Below are positions 17,129 through 26,051 of a stretch of 64,000 bases of DNA, one piece after another. The stretch is from NCBI RefSeq assembly GCF_900114115.1, contig NZ_FORX01000017.1:1-64000 (forward strand), written 5' to 3'. A program made the position numbers and the translations under genes. This DNA is from Desulfomicrobium apsheronum (GTDB taxonomy: Bacteria > Desulfobacterota > Desulfovibrionia > Desulfovibrionales > Desulfomicrobiaceae). Below the pieces are notes generated by a model, which searched no databases, was not told the origin of the DNA, and was given only the letters and a program-made list of their open reading frames with translations. The stretch's first letter is position 1; each line of letters starts with the position of its first letter.

Positions 17129-17365
17129 ATGGCAGATCCTAAAGAGATCGTGTTGGAGTACATCCAGTCCAAGTCCAAGCAGAAATCGAAGTTTTACTTC
17201 AATGACTTGGCCGCTCTTTTTCCCGATATGAAGATGCGCGAAGCCAAAAAAGTAATCAACCAGCTTGTGTCTGAAGGTGTTCTTGAATACTGGTCCAGCG
17301 GCAGCACCACCATGTACGGTGTTCCTGGCGCTGGAAAGCAGGCACACACAGAAGGCGAAGATTAA
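17129..17365 (+). CDS. dsrD: DsrD, winged-helix activator of DsrAB
   Basis: A 78-residue winged-helix protein typical of sulfate reducers. DsrD has been shown to act as an allosteric activator of DsrAB, increasing sulfite reduction, although its fold resembles a DNA-binding domain. The sequence is rich in Lys in the first half (QSKSKQKSKFYFNDL), with the wing near VSEGVLEYWSSGSTTMYGVP. It lies 70 bp after dsrB past a hairpin and 9 bp before dsrN. Confidence 0.96.
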   Translation: MADPKEIVLEYIQSKSKQKSKFYFNDLAALFPDMKMREAKKVINQLVSEGVLEYWSSGSTTMYGVPGAGKQAHTEGED

Positions 17366-17374
17366 GATTTCCTG

Positions 17375-18799
17375 ATGCCTGCCTCTTCACTGACGTGTCC
17401 TCGGATACTTGTTGCCGGCCTTGGTGGCGGTTCCGGCAAGACTATCGTCAGCTTGGGGCTGGCTCGCGCCTTCACAGAGCAAGGTCTGACAGTTCAGGCC
17501 TTCAAGAAGGGTCCAGATTATATTGATGCCAAGTGGCTAGGATTAGCCAGTCGGAGCATCACAAGCAATCTGGATCCTTTTTTATTGTCTTCCGAAGTGC
17601 TTCGGAACCTTTTTTGGTCCAGGGCGCAAAGCTTTGACCTGGCCTTGCTTGAAGGCAACCGGGGACTTTACGACGGCAAGGATGTGCTCGGGTCCTGTTC
17701 ATCCGCTGAACTCGCCAAATCCCTCAAATGTCCTGTCATTATCGTAGCCGATTGCACCAAGGTGACGCGGACCATGGCCGCCATCATTCTTGGCCTGACC
17801 ATGTTCGACCCCGAAGTGGATATCCGGGGCGTGATCCTGAACCGGACCGCTGGCGGCAGGCATCAAAAGATCCTGCGGCAATCCATCGAGAAGTATACCG
17901 ATGTGCAGGTACTTGGCGTTCTGCCGAAGCTTCCTGACAATCCCATCCCTGAACGGCACATGGGACTCATCTCCGATGCCGAATACAGCCGGGATCCTTT
18001 TTCAGAGCTTGCCGCCTTTTTGCGCACTCATGCCGACCTTGAAGCCTGCCTGAATATCGCCCGCCAGGCTCCTGCCGTCGAGATGGATCTGGCTCCGCTT
18101 TATTCAACGTCTCGAACGCTCGCTCCTGTGCGCATCGGTGTCGCCCGCGATGCCGCGCTATGGTTCTATTACCAGGAAAATTTCGATGCCCTGCGCCATG
18201 CCGGAGCCGAATTGGTTGAATTCAGTCTTCTGGCAGACCACGAGATTCCCGCCGTTGATGCCGTTTACATGGGGGGTGGGTTTCCCGAAACTTTGGCGGA
18301 GGGTTTGACTCAAAACACTTCCATGCGAAAGTCAGTCAGAGAGCATGTCCTTGGCGGCATGCCGCTTTATGCCGAATGCGGCGGACTGATGTACTTGAGT
18401 CGAGAGCTCCAGTACGAGGGTGTCTCCTACCCCATGGCTGATGTTTTTCCCCTGGACACCAAGGTTTTCAAAAAGCCGCAGGGGCACGGGTACACGAGCG
18501 CTCTCATAGCCTCTCCAAATCCGTTCTATCCGCTCCAAGCCCGGCTGACCGGACATGAATTTCATTATTCCCGCTGCGTGGACACCAGTGGCATAGAATC
18601 CTTTGTTTTTCAGATTGAACTCGGACAGGGCATGGCCAAGGGGCACGATGGCGTTTTGCATCGAAATTGCCTGGCGGGCTATACGCACATGCACGCCCTT
18701 GGGAATCCGCTCTGGGCCGGGAATTTCGTTTCAGCCGCCAGGATTTACAGGGATTGCCGCAACGCCGGACGAGCGTGTCCTGATATCAGACTGAAATAG
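17375..18799 (+). CDS. dsrN: DsrN, CbiA-like sirohaem amidase
   Basis: A CobB/CbiA-type amidotransferase of 474 residues. The N-terminal domain has the P-loop-like VAGLGGGSGKTIVSLGLA. The C-terminal class I glutamine amidotransferase has the nucleophile Cys in YAECGGLMYLS and a His near GHEFHYS. CbiA amidates cobyrinate; in dsr operons the homologue (DsrN) is thought to convert sirohaem to sirohaem amide, the prosthetic group of Dsr. Its place 9 bp after dsrD, and the absence of other cobalamin genes, favour the sirohaem role. Start codon has only a weak ribosome site. Confidence 0.88.
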   Translation: MPASSLTCPRILVAGLGGGSGKTIVSLGLARAFTEQGLTVQAFKKGPDYIDAKWLGLASRSITSNLDPFLLSSEVLRNLFWSRAQSFDLALLEGNRGLYDGKDVLGSCSSAELAKSLKCPVIIVADCTKVTRTMAAIILGLTMFDPEVDIRGVILNRTAGGRHQKILRQSIEKYTDVQVLGVLPKLPDNPIPERHMGLISDAEYSRDPFSELAAFLRTHADLEACLNIARQAPAVEMDLAPLYSTSRTLAPVRIGVARDAALWFYYQENFDALRHAGAELVEFSLLADHEIPAVDAVYMGGGFPETLAEGLTQNTSMRKSVREHVLGGMPLYAECGGLMYLSRELQYEGVSYPMADVFPLDTKVFKKPQGHGYTSALIASPNPFYPLQARLTGHEFHYSRCVDTSGIESFVFQIELGQGMAKGHDGVLHRNCLAGYTHMHALGNPLWAGNFVSAARIYRDCRNAGRACPDIRLK

Positions 18800-18804
18800 T
18801 CCTC

Positions 18805-18833
18805 TTGACGTTTCTAGTAATTGTTATTAATAA
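18805..18833 (+). promoter_or_regulatory. Candidate promoter upstream of the gene at 18862
   Basis: TTGACG (18805-18810) and TAATAA (18828-18833) are 17 bp apart, within 6 bp of the dsrN stop. Together with the terminator at 19237 this would make the next small gene a single-gene transcript. Confidence 0.35.
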
Positions 18834-18861
18834 TCCATCTCAAGAGAAACGGAGGTGAATT

Positions 18862-19209
18862 ATGGGACAGTTAAGAGCTTTCAAGGACCTGATAATCGAT
18901 TGGGAAATGACCCCTGAAGATGCGGTCGCCATTTATCTGGAATGGGGAAACAACGGTTATCGTGGTGGCTACCAGTACGCGGTCAAGGGAAAGGAAGATC
19001 ATTCTCACTACTTTGTCGTGAATACTTGGGATGAAAAGCCGATAGTAACCCTTTTGTACCGCAACTCCGATGGAGCCGACGAACTGGCCGTGTTGCCGCT
19101 TCCCGAGAAACTGGCCGACAAGTTCATGAAGGGCGTGTACAACCACAAGGGCATTTATCCCGTCAACGCTGATGTGAAGCAGTGGCTTGAGAGTGAACTC
19201 TACAACTAG
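18862..19209 (+). CDS. Small conserved protein, possibly of the DVU0772 type
   Basis: A 115-residue soluble protein behind a strong GGAGG site. It starts MGQLRAFKDLIIDWEMTPED, contains a Gly/Tyr-rich WGNNGYRGGYQYAVKGKEDHSHYFVVNTW segment (given in parts here: WGNNGYRGG, HSHYFVVNTW) and ends with VKQWLESELYN. I associate this pattern, with moderate certainty, with the DVU0772-like proteins conserved in sulfate reducers; no biochemical role is known to me. It follows dsrN and is flanked by its own candidate promoter and a terminator. Confidence 0.75.
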   Translation: MGQLRAFKDLIIDWEMTPEDAVAIYLEWGNNGYRGGYQYAVKGKEDHSHYFVVNTWDEKPIVTLLYRNSDGADELAVLPLPEKLADKFMKGVYNHKGIYPVNADVKQWLESELYN

Positions 19210-19236
19210 CTACTGAAGCCATCTCGCAAATATCCT

Positions 19237-19265
19237 CGAAAAGCCGGCAAGTCCGGCTTTTCGCT
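19237..19265 (+). terminator. Terminator ending the dsr block
   Basis: CGAAAAGCCGG (19237-19247) pairs perfectly with CCGGCTTTTCG (19253-19263) around a 5-nt loop. The A-tract and T-tract are built into the stem, so it may work in both directions. Confidence 0.85.
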
Positions 19266-19380
19266 TTTCCGGGGCATTGACTGTTTTGGTCATGGGGCTA
19301 TCAGAATGAAGCAGACGACGATGGGAGCTGTGAGACTGGTTTGCTGGGTGTTGAGCTGATCTTAAGACCGTGGAGAAAAA

Positions 19381-20007
19381 ATGACGTTGAGTACATGTCG
19401 GCGATGCGGAACATGTTGTGAAAAGGGCGGGCCCGCTCTGCACGAGGCGGATAAGGGATTGCTTGAGCACATTCCCATGAAGGATGTCGTATGCCTGAGG
19501 CGAGGGGAATTGGCTTTTGATCCACGGACACAGTCCTTGCAGCCTTTGCCTTTGGAATTGATGAAGATTCGCGGGAAAGGCGCGGGCTGGGAGTGCGTGT
19601 ATTTCCTGCCCCGGGAAAAGTCGTGCTCGGTGTACGGCCATAGGCCTCTTGAATGCAGGTCTCTTTTTTGTGCCGACACCGATGCGATTCACAAGGCCAT
19701 GGCCGAGCCGACTTTGACCCGCGAAGACATCGTTCAAAAGGGATCGGGGCTTTGGACCTGCATCGAAGAACATGAAAACAGTTTTTCCGTGACCGAGGCT
19801 CTTGGCCTGGCCAAGGCCGAACAAGATTGCGCGGGCGCCATCTGTTCCGAGCTGGACGACCTGATCAGACGGGAGATCCATTTCCGGCGGGTTCTTGCCG
19901 AAAAGGTGGGGGCCAAGGATGAGGATTTATGGGCGTATTTCGGACGCCCTCTTTGGCTTGCGCTTTTACCGTTGAACCCTGAATTTTCGCGTTATGATCA
20001 AGTCTGA
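19381..20007 (+). CDS. YkgJ-family cysteine-cluster protein
   Basis: A 208-residue cytoplasmic protein. Cys ligands are seen at CRRCGTCC near the N-terminus, WECVYF, KSCSVYGHRPLECRSLFC, followed by a helical C-terminal half without further motifs. The pattern is that of YkgJ/UPF0153 proteins, thought to chelate zinc or iron. It is a distant relative of the protein at 12692. Start ATG 19381 follows GGAG. It precedes the cbpA-cbpM-clpB set by about 80 bp; no functional link is evident. Confidence 0.8.
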   Translation: MTLSTCRRCGTCCEKGGPALHEADKGLLEHIPMKDVVCLRRGELAFDPRTQSLQPLPLELMKIRGKGAGWECVYFLPREKSCSVYGHRPLECRSLFCADTDAIHKAMAEPTLTREDIVQKGSGLWTCIEEHENSFSVTEALGLAKAEQDCAGAICSELDDLIRREIHFRRVLAEKVGAKDEDLWAYFGRPLWLALLPLNPEFSRYDQV

Positions 20008-20088
20008 AATTTTGTGTCAAATTGTTGACTTGATTGGGCCGGGTATTATCTATTCGCGTACATTACGAGCATAAGGAGTGGTACAGCT

Positions 20089-21045
20089 TTGGAATATAAA
20101 GATTATTACAATCTGCTCGGAGTGGCCAAGGGTGCAAGCCAGGAAGAGATAAGCAAGGCTTTCAAGAAGCTTGCCCGAAAATATCATCCCGACTTGAACC
20201 CCAGCGATCCCGCAGCCGAAGGCAAGTTCAAGGAAATCAACGAAGCCTACGAAGTCTTGAAGGATCCGGAAAAGCGCAAGCTTTACGATTCGCTTGGACC
20301 AAACTGGAAGGAGGGGCAGAATTTTCAGCCGCCTCCGGGGTATGAGAATTTCCAGTTCCGCTCCGGCGGATTCGGCGGAGAGGGCTTCAGCGATTTTTTT
20401 GAAACGATTTTTGGTCAGGCCGGAGGTTTTGGCCAGTCCGGGGGCTTTGGGAGTCGCTTTGGCGGCGATCCTTTCGGGCGCTCCATGCGCAGCAAGGGCC
20501 GCGACGCTGAGGTGCGCCTGACCCTGAGCATGGAAGAAGCCTATCGCGGCGGTCCCAAGACCATCACCCTGCAGGAGCAGGTTCGCGGTGCCGACGGCAT
20601 GCCGCACCTGCAGTCCAAGACCCTGGAGGTCAATATCCCGGCGGGTGTGAAGGATGGCGCCAAGATCCGCCTCTCCGGCCAGGGGTCGCCGGGTTCCGGC
20701 GGCGGCCCGGCAGGCGACCTGTTGTTGCAAGTCTCCATAGCCGAGCATCCCCTGTTTCGTCTCGAAGGCGTGAACGTGATCTATGATCTGCGTCTGGCGC
20801 CCTGGGAGGCCGTGCTTGGCTGCTCGGTACGCATCCCGACCCTGGACGGCCCCGTGGACATGAACATTCCGGCGGGCCTGAGCAGCGGTCAGAAGTTGCG
20901 TTTGGCCGGCAAGGGGCTGGGCAAGGGCGCGAGTCAGGGAGACCAGTTCGTGCGCATAGTCATCCGGTCCCCCAAGACATTGACGGATCGGGAACGCGAA
21001 CTCTGGGACGAACTGTCCGCAATATCCACATTTCAGGCCAGGTAG
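20089..21045 (+). CDS. cbpA: DnaJ-class co-chaperone CbpA
   Basis: Hsp40 co-chaperone without a zinc finger. Residues 1-70 are a J domain ([20 protein letters not shown] in the HPD loop). A Gly/Phe-rich linker (about 85-135, [19 protein letters not shown]) follows, then two C-terminal substrate-binding beta domains to residue 318. It uses a TTG start with AAGGAG 10 bp upstream. It lies 9 bp before cbpM and is grouped with clpB, suggesting co-expression for disaggregation. Confidence 0.93.
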   Translation: MEYKDYYNLLGVAKGASQEEISKAFKKLARKYHPDLNPSDPAAEGKFKEINEAYEVLKDPEKRKLYDSLGPNWKEGQNFQPPPGYENFQFRSGGFGGEGFSDFFETIFGQAGGFGQSGGFGSRFGGDPFGRSMRSKGRDAEVRLTLSMEEAYRGGPKTITLQEQVRGADGMPHLQSKTLEVNIPAGVKDGAKIRLSGQGSPGSGGGPAGDLLLQVSIAEHPLFRLEGVNVIYDLRLAPWEAVLGCSVRIPTLDGPVDMNIPAGLSSGQKLRLAGKGLGKGASQGDQFVRIVIRSPKTLTDRERELWDELSAISTFQAR

Positions 21046-21054
21046 GAGCAGGGA

Positions 21055-21369
21055 ATGACACTTGTGCAGATTCACGAACATGGGCTTCCGGCAACTTCCG
21101 AGCGCATCGGCACCAGGGAGTTTCTGGAACTGACCGGCCTTACCGAAGCCACACTTTTGGAACTTGTACGCATGGAGTGGATAGTGCCATCCACAACGGC
21201 CCAGCAGGAATTTCTGTTTGTGCGCATGGATGTGCTGCGTGGTCGAAAGTACAGGCGGCTGTGCGCCGATTTCGAGCTGAGCCCTGTGGCGGGCGTCATC
21301 ATTGTCGACCTGCTGGAACGCATCGATCATTTGGAAGAGCGATTGCGCGGTCTGTCGAACCGGATTTGA
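21055..21369 (+). CDS. cbpM: Chaperone modulator CbpM
   Basis: A 104-residue MerR-like helical protein that binds the CbpA J domain and limits its action on DnaK. It has a winged-helix-like N-terminal part ([20 protein letters not shown]) and a C-terminal coiled helix ([19 protein letters not shown]). It follows cbpA by 9 bp and precedes clpB by 25 bp, the conventional cbpA-cbpM order. Confidence 0.88.
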   Translation: MTLVQIHEHGLPATSERIGTREFLELTGLTEATLLELVRMEWIVPSTTAQQEFLFVRMDVLRGRKYRRLCADFELSPVAGVIIVDLLERIDHLEERLRGLSNRI

Positions 21370-21394
21370 CTGCGCGGATATAAGGAGGATTCTT

Positions 21395-23989
21395 ATGGAT
21401 CTTGGCAAATTCACGCAAAAATCACAGCAGGCAGTGGCCGAGGCCCAGGCCGTGGCCATTCGTCTGGGGCATCAGCAGGTTGATGCGGATCATCTGTTCC
21501 GCGCCCTGGTCGATCAGGAGAATGGACTGGTCCCGCGCCTTTTGGAAAGGGCCGGATACGATGTACGTGCCCTGACTGCCGCCCTGGACCAGGAACTGGG
21601 CAAGATGCCGCGTGTCAGCGGCCCCGGAGCCCAGCCCGGACAGATATACGTCACCCAGCGCATGAACGAGGTCATGCTCGCGGCCCAGGACTTGGCCAAA
21701 AAGATGCAGGACGAATACGTCAGCGTGGAGCACGTCTTGCTGGCCATTCTGGAGAAACCCGGAACGGGACCCAGCGCCGTGGTACTGCGCCAGTTCGGAC
21801 TGACCAAGGACAAGATTCTGGCCGTGCTGGCAGAGGTGCGCGGCAATCAGCGGGTCACATCGGACAACCCCGAGGAGACCTACGACGCGCTCAAGAAATA
21901 CGGCCGCGATTTGGTCGATGACGCTCGCAAGGGCAGACTTGACCCCGTCATTGGTCGCGATTCCGAGATTCGGCGCTGCATTCGCATTCTGTCCCGCCGC
22001 ACCAAGAACAACCCGGTCATGATCGGCGAGGCCGGTGTCGGCAAGACGGCCATCGTCGAGGGCCTGGCCCAGCGCATCCTGAACAAGGACGTGCCCGAGG
22101 GGCTCAAGGACAAGACCGTCTTCGCCCTCGACATGGGCGCGCTCATCGCCGGGGCCAAGTATCGCGGCGAATTCGAGGAGCGGCTCAAGGCCGTTTTGAA
22201 GGAGGTACAGAAGTCCGAAGGGCGCGTCATCCTCTTCATCGACGAGCTGCACACCATTGTCGGCGCGGGCAAGACGGAAGGCGCCATGGATGCGGGCAAT
22301 CTTTTGAAGCCCATGCTGGCGCGCGGCGAGCTGCACTGCATCGGCGCGACCACTCTCGACGAATACCGCAAATACATCGAGAAGGACCCGGCTCTGGAAC
22401 GCCGCTTCCAGCCCGTGCTGGTGGAAGAACCAAGCGTCGAGGACGCCATCTCAATCCTGCGCGGCCTGCGGGAGCGCTTCGAGGTCCATCACGGGGTGCG
22501 CATCTCCGATTCGGCCCTGGTCACCGCCGTGACCCTGTCCAGCCGCTACATCTCGGACCGGCAGCTCCCCGACAAGGCCATTGACCTCATCGACGAGGCT
22601 GCGGCCATGATCCGCACGGAGATCGACTCCTTGCCCACGGAACTCGACGAGATCAACCGCAAGACCATGCAGCTGGAGATCGAGCGCGAAGCCTTGCGCC
22701 GCGAAACCGACGCTGCGTCGCGTGAACGGCTGGAGCGTCTGGAAAAGGAACTGGCCGAGCTCAAGGAAAGCCAGACGGGGCTCAAGGCGCAATGGGAACG
22801 GGAAAAGAGCGGCATCGACGAAATCAGCCAGCTCAAGAAGGATCTGGAGGCGACCAAGGAGGCCATCGCCAAGGCCGAGCGCGAATACGACCTGAACAAA
22901 GCGGCGGAACTCAAATACAGCCGCCTCATCGAACTCGAGCGCAAGCTTGAGGCGCTCTCGGGCGGAAACGACGGTGAACAGCGCCTCCTGCGCGAAGAAG
23001 TCGGCCCTGACGACATCGCGGCCATCATCTCCAAGTGGACCGGGATCCCCGTGGTCAAGCTGGTTGAGGGAGAGCGCGAGAAGCTTTTGAAACTTGGGGA
23101 TATTCTCCACGAGCGGGTCATCGGCCAGGACGAGGCCGTGCAGGCCGTGGCCGACGCCGTGCTGCGCGCCCGGGCGGGTCTCAAGAATCCGCGGCGTCCC
23201 ATCGGCTCCTTCATGTTCCTGGGTCCCACGGGCGTGGGCAAGACCGAGCTGTGCAAGACCCTGGCAAAAAGCCTTTTTGATACCGAAGAGAACATGGTGC
23301 GCCTCGACATGAGCGAATACATGGAAAAGCACACCGTGGCCCGGCTCATCGGGGCCCCTCCCGGCTACATCGGCTACGACGAGGGCGGCCAGCTGACCGA
23401 GGCCGTGCGGCGCAAGCCATACAGCGTGGTGCTTTTCGACGAGATCGAGAAGGCGCATCCCGACGTCTTCAACGTGCTTCTGCAGATCCTCGACGATGGC
23501 CGCCTGACCGACAGTCACGGCCGAACCGTGGACTTCAAGAACACGATCATCATCATGACCTCGAACATCGGCTCGCCCATGCTTCTGGATGGAATCAGCG
23601 AAACCGGGGAACTGCGCGAGGGCGTGCGTGAAGGAGTGATGGGGGTGCTGCGCGGGCATTTCCGCCCTGAGTTCCTGAACCGGGTGGACGAGATCGTGCT
23701 CTTCAAGCCACTTCTCATCGAACAGATCAAGCGCATCATTGAATTGCTTCTGGACAACCTGCAGACGCGCCTGGATGAGCGCAAGATCACCCTTGAGCTG
23801 ACCGAAAGGGCCAAGGAATTCATCGCCCGCGAGGCCTATGACCCGGTCTATGGCGCGCGGCCGCTGCTCAGATACCTGCAACACCATCTGGAAACGCCGC
23901 TGGCCCGGGAGATCATCGGCGGACGCCTGCACGACGGGCAGAAAGTGGTGGTGGATGAAATGGACGGCACCCTTGGCTTTGAACTCTAG
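21395..23989 (+). CDS. clpB: ATP-dependent disaggregase ClpB
   Basis: Hexameric AAA+ disaggregase that works with DnaK/DnaJ. The start at ATG 21395 ([18 protein letters not shown]) follows TAAGGAGG; upstream in-frame sequence overlaps cbpM in another frame. The 864 residues contain two Clp N repeats (to about 150), NBD1 with GEAGVGKT, a long coiled-coil middle domain (about 400-525) rich in Glu/Lys/Arg, NBD2 with GPTGVGKTE, and the C-terminal D2-small domain. Length is normal. A strong terminator follows. Confidence 0.98.
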   Translation: MDLGKFTQKSQQAVAEAQAVAIRLGHQQVDADHLFRALVDQENGLVPRLLERAGYDVRALTAALDQELGKMPRVSGPGAQPGQIYVTQRMNEVMLAAQDLAKKMQDEYVSVEHVLLAILEKPGTGPSAVVLRQFGLTKDKILAVLAEVRGNQRVTSDNPEETYDALKKYGRDLVDDARKGRLDPVIGRDSEIRRCIRILSRRTKNNPVMIGEAGVGKTAIVEGLAQRILNKDVPEGLKDKTVFALDMGALIAGAKYRGEFEERLKAVLKEVQKSEGRVILFIDELHTIVGAGKTEGAMDAGNLLKPMLARGELHCIGATTLDEYRKYIEKDPALERRFQPVLVEEPSVEDAISILRGLRERFEVHHGVRISDSALVTAVTLSSRYISDRQLPDKAIDLIDEAAAMIRTEIDSLPTELDEINRKTMQLEIEREALRRETDAASRERLERLEKELAELKESQTGLKAQWEREKSGIDEISQLKKDLEATKEAIAKAEREYDLNKAAELKYSRLIELERKLEALSGGNDGEQRLLREEVGPDDIAAIISKWTGIPVVKLVEGEREKLLKLGDILHERVIGQDEAVQAVADAVLRARAGLKNPRRPIGSFMFLGPTGVGKTELCKTLAKSLFDTEENMVRLDMSEYMEKHTVARLIGAPPGYIGYDEGGQLTEAVRRKPYSVVLFDEIEKAHPDVFNVLLQILDDGRLTDSHGRTVDFKNTIIIMTSNIGSPMLLDGISETGELREGVREGVMGVLRGHFRPEFLNRVDEIVLFKPLLIEQIKRIIELLLDNLQTRLDERKITLELTERAKEFIAREAYDPVYGARPLLRYLQHHLETPLAREIIGGRLHDGQKVVVDEMDGTLGFEL

Positions 23990-23995
23990 ATACCG

Positions 23996-24011
23996 CGATC
24001 GGATCCGATCG
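23996..24011. repeat. Perfect 16-bp palindrome before the clpB terminator
   Basis: CGATCGGATCCGATCG is perfectly self-complementary and sits immediately before the clpB terminator stem. It could be a protein-binding site or an extra RNA hairpin without a loop. Confidence 0.6.
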
Positions 24012-24051
24012 GCCGGCTTCGGCAGACCATGCCGGGGCCGGTCTTTTTTTT
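24011..24051 (+). terminator. Strong rho-independent terminator of clpB
   Basis: A 14-bp stem (24011-24024 with 24030-24043, including three G-T wobbles) closes a GACCA loop and is followed by eight T residues. Confidence 0.93.
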
Positions 24052-24170
24052 GACTTCAGGAACAATGCGGACGCAAGGCGCGGCTTCATTTCTGGACCTC
24101 GAGCCCGAAACGGATTAACTCGTCCTGCTTTGGTTCACGAACGCAGACGCATATTTCAAGGAGCACCGGC

Positions 24171-25202
24171 ATGACAGCCAAGACCTGTCTCATTCTCGAC
24201 ATCGGCAGCGGCACCCAGGACGTTCTGTTGTACCAGGAGGGCCTGGAACTGGAAAACTGCCCCAAGTTCATCCTGCCTTCGCCTGCCCGGAACGTGGCGG
24301 CCCGCATCCGGGAACTGACCGCGCTCGGCCGGGATATCTATCTTCATGGCCAGAACATGGGCGGCGGATTCTGGCGGGCGGTCAAGGCCCATCAGGACGC
24401 CGGGCTCAAGGTCTTCGCGCATCCGGAGGCGGCGCTGGCTCTGGGAGACGATCTGGATCAGGTGCGCGGGCACGGCATCGACATCACTTCGGTCCCGCCG
24501 CTCACGGCATCCCAGGTGCTCCTGACGGATTTCGATCCCGGTTTCTGGCGCGGTCTGTTGCAGCACGCCGGCCTGCCCCAGCCCGATCTCGTCCTGGCCT
24601 GCGTGCAGGACCACGGCTTCCATCCCGGCAAGAGCAACCGCATTTCGCGCTTCGCGTACTGGGAGCGTTTCATGAACGAGGATGGCGGCGATCTGTCCCG
24701 CCTCCTTTACGCGGATCCGCCGGAAGAGATGACCCGCCTGCAGTGCCTGCGCCGCTCCATCGGAGTGGGCATGGTGGCCGATACGGGTTCAGCGGCCCTG
24801 CTCGGGGCCCTCTTCGATCCCGGCGTCGAGCGCACGGCCGCCACGGACGGCGTGCTCGTGCTCAATGTCGGCAACAGCCACACCATCGCCTTTCTTGTGC
24901 TCGGGCGCCAAGTCCTGGGCGTTTATGAACACCACACCGGACATCTGGACGAGACCAAGCTCCTGGATCATCTGGCGCGGTTTAGGCGTGGGGAGCTTGA
25001 TAACCAGGAAGTTTTCGATGACGGAGGCCATGGCTGCGTGACCGTTGCGGATCTGCCCGATGGTTTTCGGCGCATCGTCGTTCTGGGCCCCCGGCGCGCC
25101 CTGCTGGCCGACGCCAAAGTGGAATTCCTGGCTCCGGGCGGCGATATGATGCTGGCCGGATGCTTCGGGCTCTTGAAAGGATGGCGGGAGGCGGGCCGGT
25201 AA
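24171..25202 (+). CDS. DUF1786-family protein
   Basis: A 343-residue cytoplasmic protein of the DUF1786 type (in some databases labelled a putative pyruvate formate-lyase activating protein, which the sequence does not support: there is no CxxxCxxC radical-SAM motif). It begins CLILDIGSGTQDVLLYQEG, reminiscent of an ASKHA ATPase phosphate-1 loop. A second Gly-rich loop (VLVLNVGNSHTIAFLVLG) could be phosphate-2. Start ATG 24171 follows AAGGAG. It stands alone between a terminator and the convergent flavoprotein gene. Role unknown. Confidence 0.75.
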   Translation: MTAKTCLILDIGSGTQDVLLYQEGLELENCPKFILPSPARNVAARIRELTALGRDIYLHGQNMGGGFWRAVKAHQDAGLKVFAHPEAALALGDDLDQVRGHGIDITSVPPLTASQVLLTDFDPGFWRGLLQHAGLPQPDLVLACVQDHGFHPGKSNRISRFAYWERFMNEDGGDLSRLLYADPPEEMTRLQCLRRSIGVGMVADTGSAALLGALFDPGVERTAATDGVLVLNVGNSHTIAFLVLGRQVLGVYEHHTGHLDETKLLDHLARFRRGELDNQEVFDDGGHGCVTVADLPDGFRRIVVLGPRRALLADAKVEFLAPGGDMMLAGCFGLLKGWREAGR

Positions 25203-25250
25203 TCCGGTCGTTCTGGCCCGTAAGGTCGGCCCTTTGACGGGCACGGGCCT

Positions 25251-25895
25251 TCAGCGCAAGAGCGCGTCGGCCAGATTCGACCCGAGCTGTTCGGCCCGGA
25301 TGAGCGCCTCGCCGTCTTCCTTGACCTTGCCTTTCTCGAACACCCTGAACACGGGCAGCACGCCGATGACTTCGTATCCCAGCGCTTCCAGCGGCAGGCG
25401 CATGGCGTCGACTGTGAAGCCCATGTCCCTTTCGTCAACCTGTTCGCAGATGGCCCCGATGACGGCCTTGCGGCCCTGACCGGCCAAGCGGCTGGACCAG
25501 CCCCGGGGGCATTCCCGATTGAAATTGTAGAAGCAGTACAGGCGGTCGATGAAGGCTTTCATCCAGGCCGTGATGTTGTAATTGTGGGTGGGTGAGACCA
25601 GGATGAGACCGCGTGATTCGAGGATGTCCGGGTACAGGAAGGACATGCCGTCCGTGAGGCCGGTGCAGATTTTGTCCTTCCGGCACTTTTCGCAGCCGAC
25701 GCAACCCTGAAAACTCACGTCGCGCAGGTGTATGCCATGGGTCTCGACCTTGTGCTTGCGGGCTCCGTCAATCATGGACCTGAGCAGGGTGTCGGAGTTT
25801 CCGCCCTTTCTGGGGCTCCCGCCGATGCCCAGTATCCTGGCTTGCGGCGGTTTGAGGTCGGTGCCTTTGCTGATGAGGTGTTCCCGTGCGTTCAT
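25251..25895 (-). CDS. Flavodoxin-like FMN reductase / iron-sulfur flavoprotein-type
   Basis: A 214-residue NAD(P)H-dependent FMN reductase-fold protein. ARILGIGGSPRKGGNSDTLL (about 20-39) is the FMN phosphate loop. CVGCEKCRKDKIC follows at about residue 65, a Cys arrangement like that of iron-sulfur flavoproteins. SPTHNYNITAWMKAFIDR is the second FMN loop. Start 25895 follows CAGGAGG. It converges with the DUF1786 gene and diverges from tex. Substrate unknown. Confidence 0.82.
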   Translation of the reverse strand: MNAREHLISKGTDLKPPQARILGIGGSPRKGGNSDTLLRSMIDGARKHKVETHGIHLRDVSFQGCVGCEKCRKDKICTGLTDGMSFLYPDILESRGLILVSPTHNYNITAWMKAFIDRLYCFYNFNRECPRGWSSRLAGQGRKAVIGAICEQVDERDMGFTVDAMRLPLEALGYEVIGVLPVFRVFEKGKVKEDGEALIRAEQLGSNLADALLR

Positions 25896-26051
25896 GGTCA
25901 GGCCTCCTGGTAAAGGGTTTCGGGTACCGGATGTCCGTGCCGTCGTCTGGCTTCGGGTACACCGGGAAGTTTTTTCTGTCGATGAAGGAGGCGCCTGGCC
26001 TTCGCCGCGATGAAGGCGTATTTTTCGCCACCAAACCTAAGGGAGAAACAC

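Noticed and set aside
14517-17347. Two ORFs of 470-490 residues antisense to dsrA and dsrB
   Set aside because: They mirror the codon pattern of the strongly biased dsr genes and have no recognisable domain or ribosome site.
17375-18799. Cobalamin-synthesis CbiA as the main call
   Set aside because: The fold is right, but the position directly after dsrABD and the lack of other cobalamin genes favour the sirohaem amidase DsrN.
20008-20088. CIRCE element or sigma-32 promoter upstream of cbpA
   Set aside because: No TTAGCACTC-N9-GAGTGCTAA repeat is present, and the TTGACT-containing stretch has no CCCCAT-type -10 at proper spacing.
22451-23932. 493-residue ORF antisense to clpB
   Set aside because: Shadow of the ClpB coding sequence; no independent start signal or motif.
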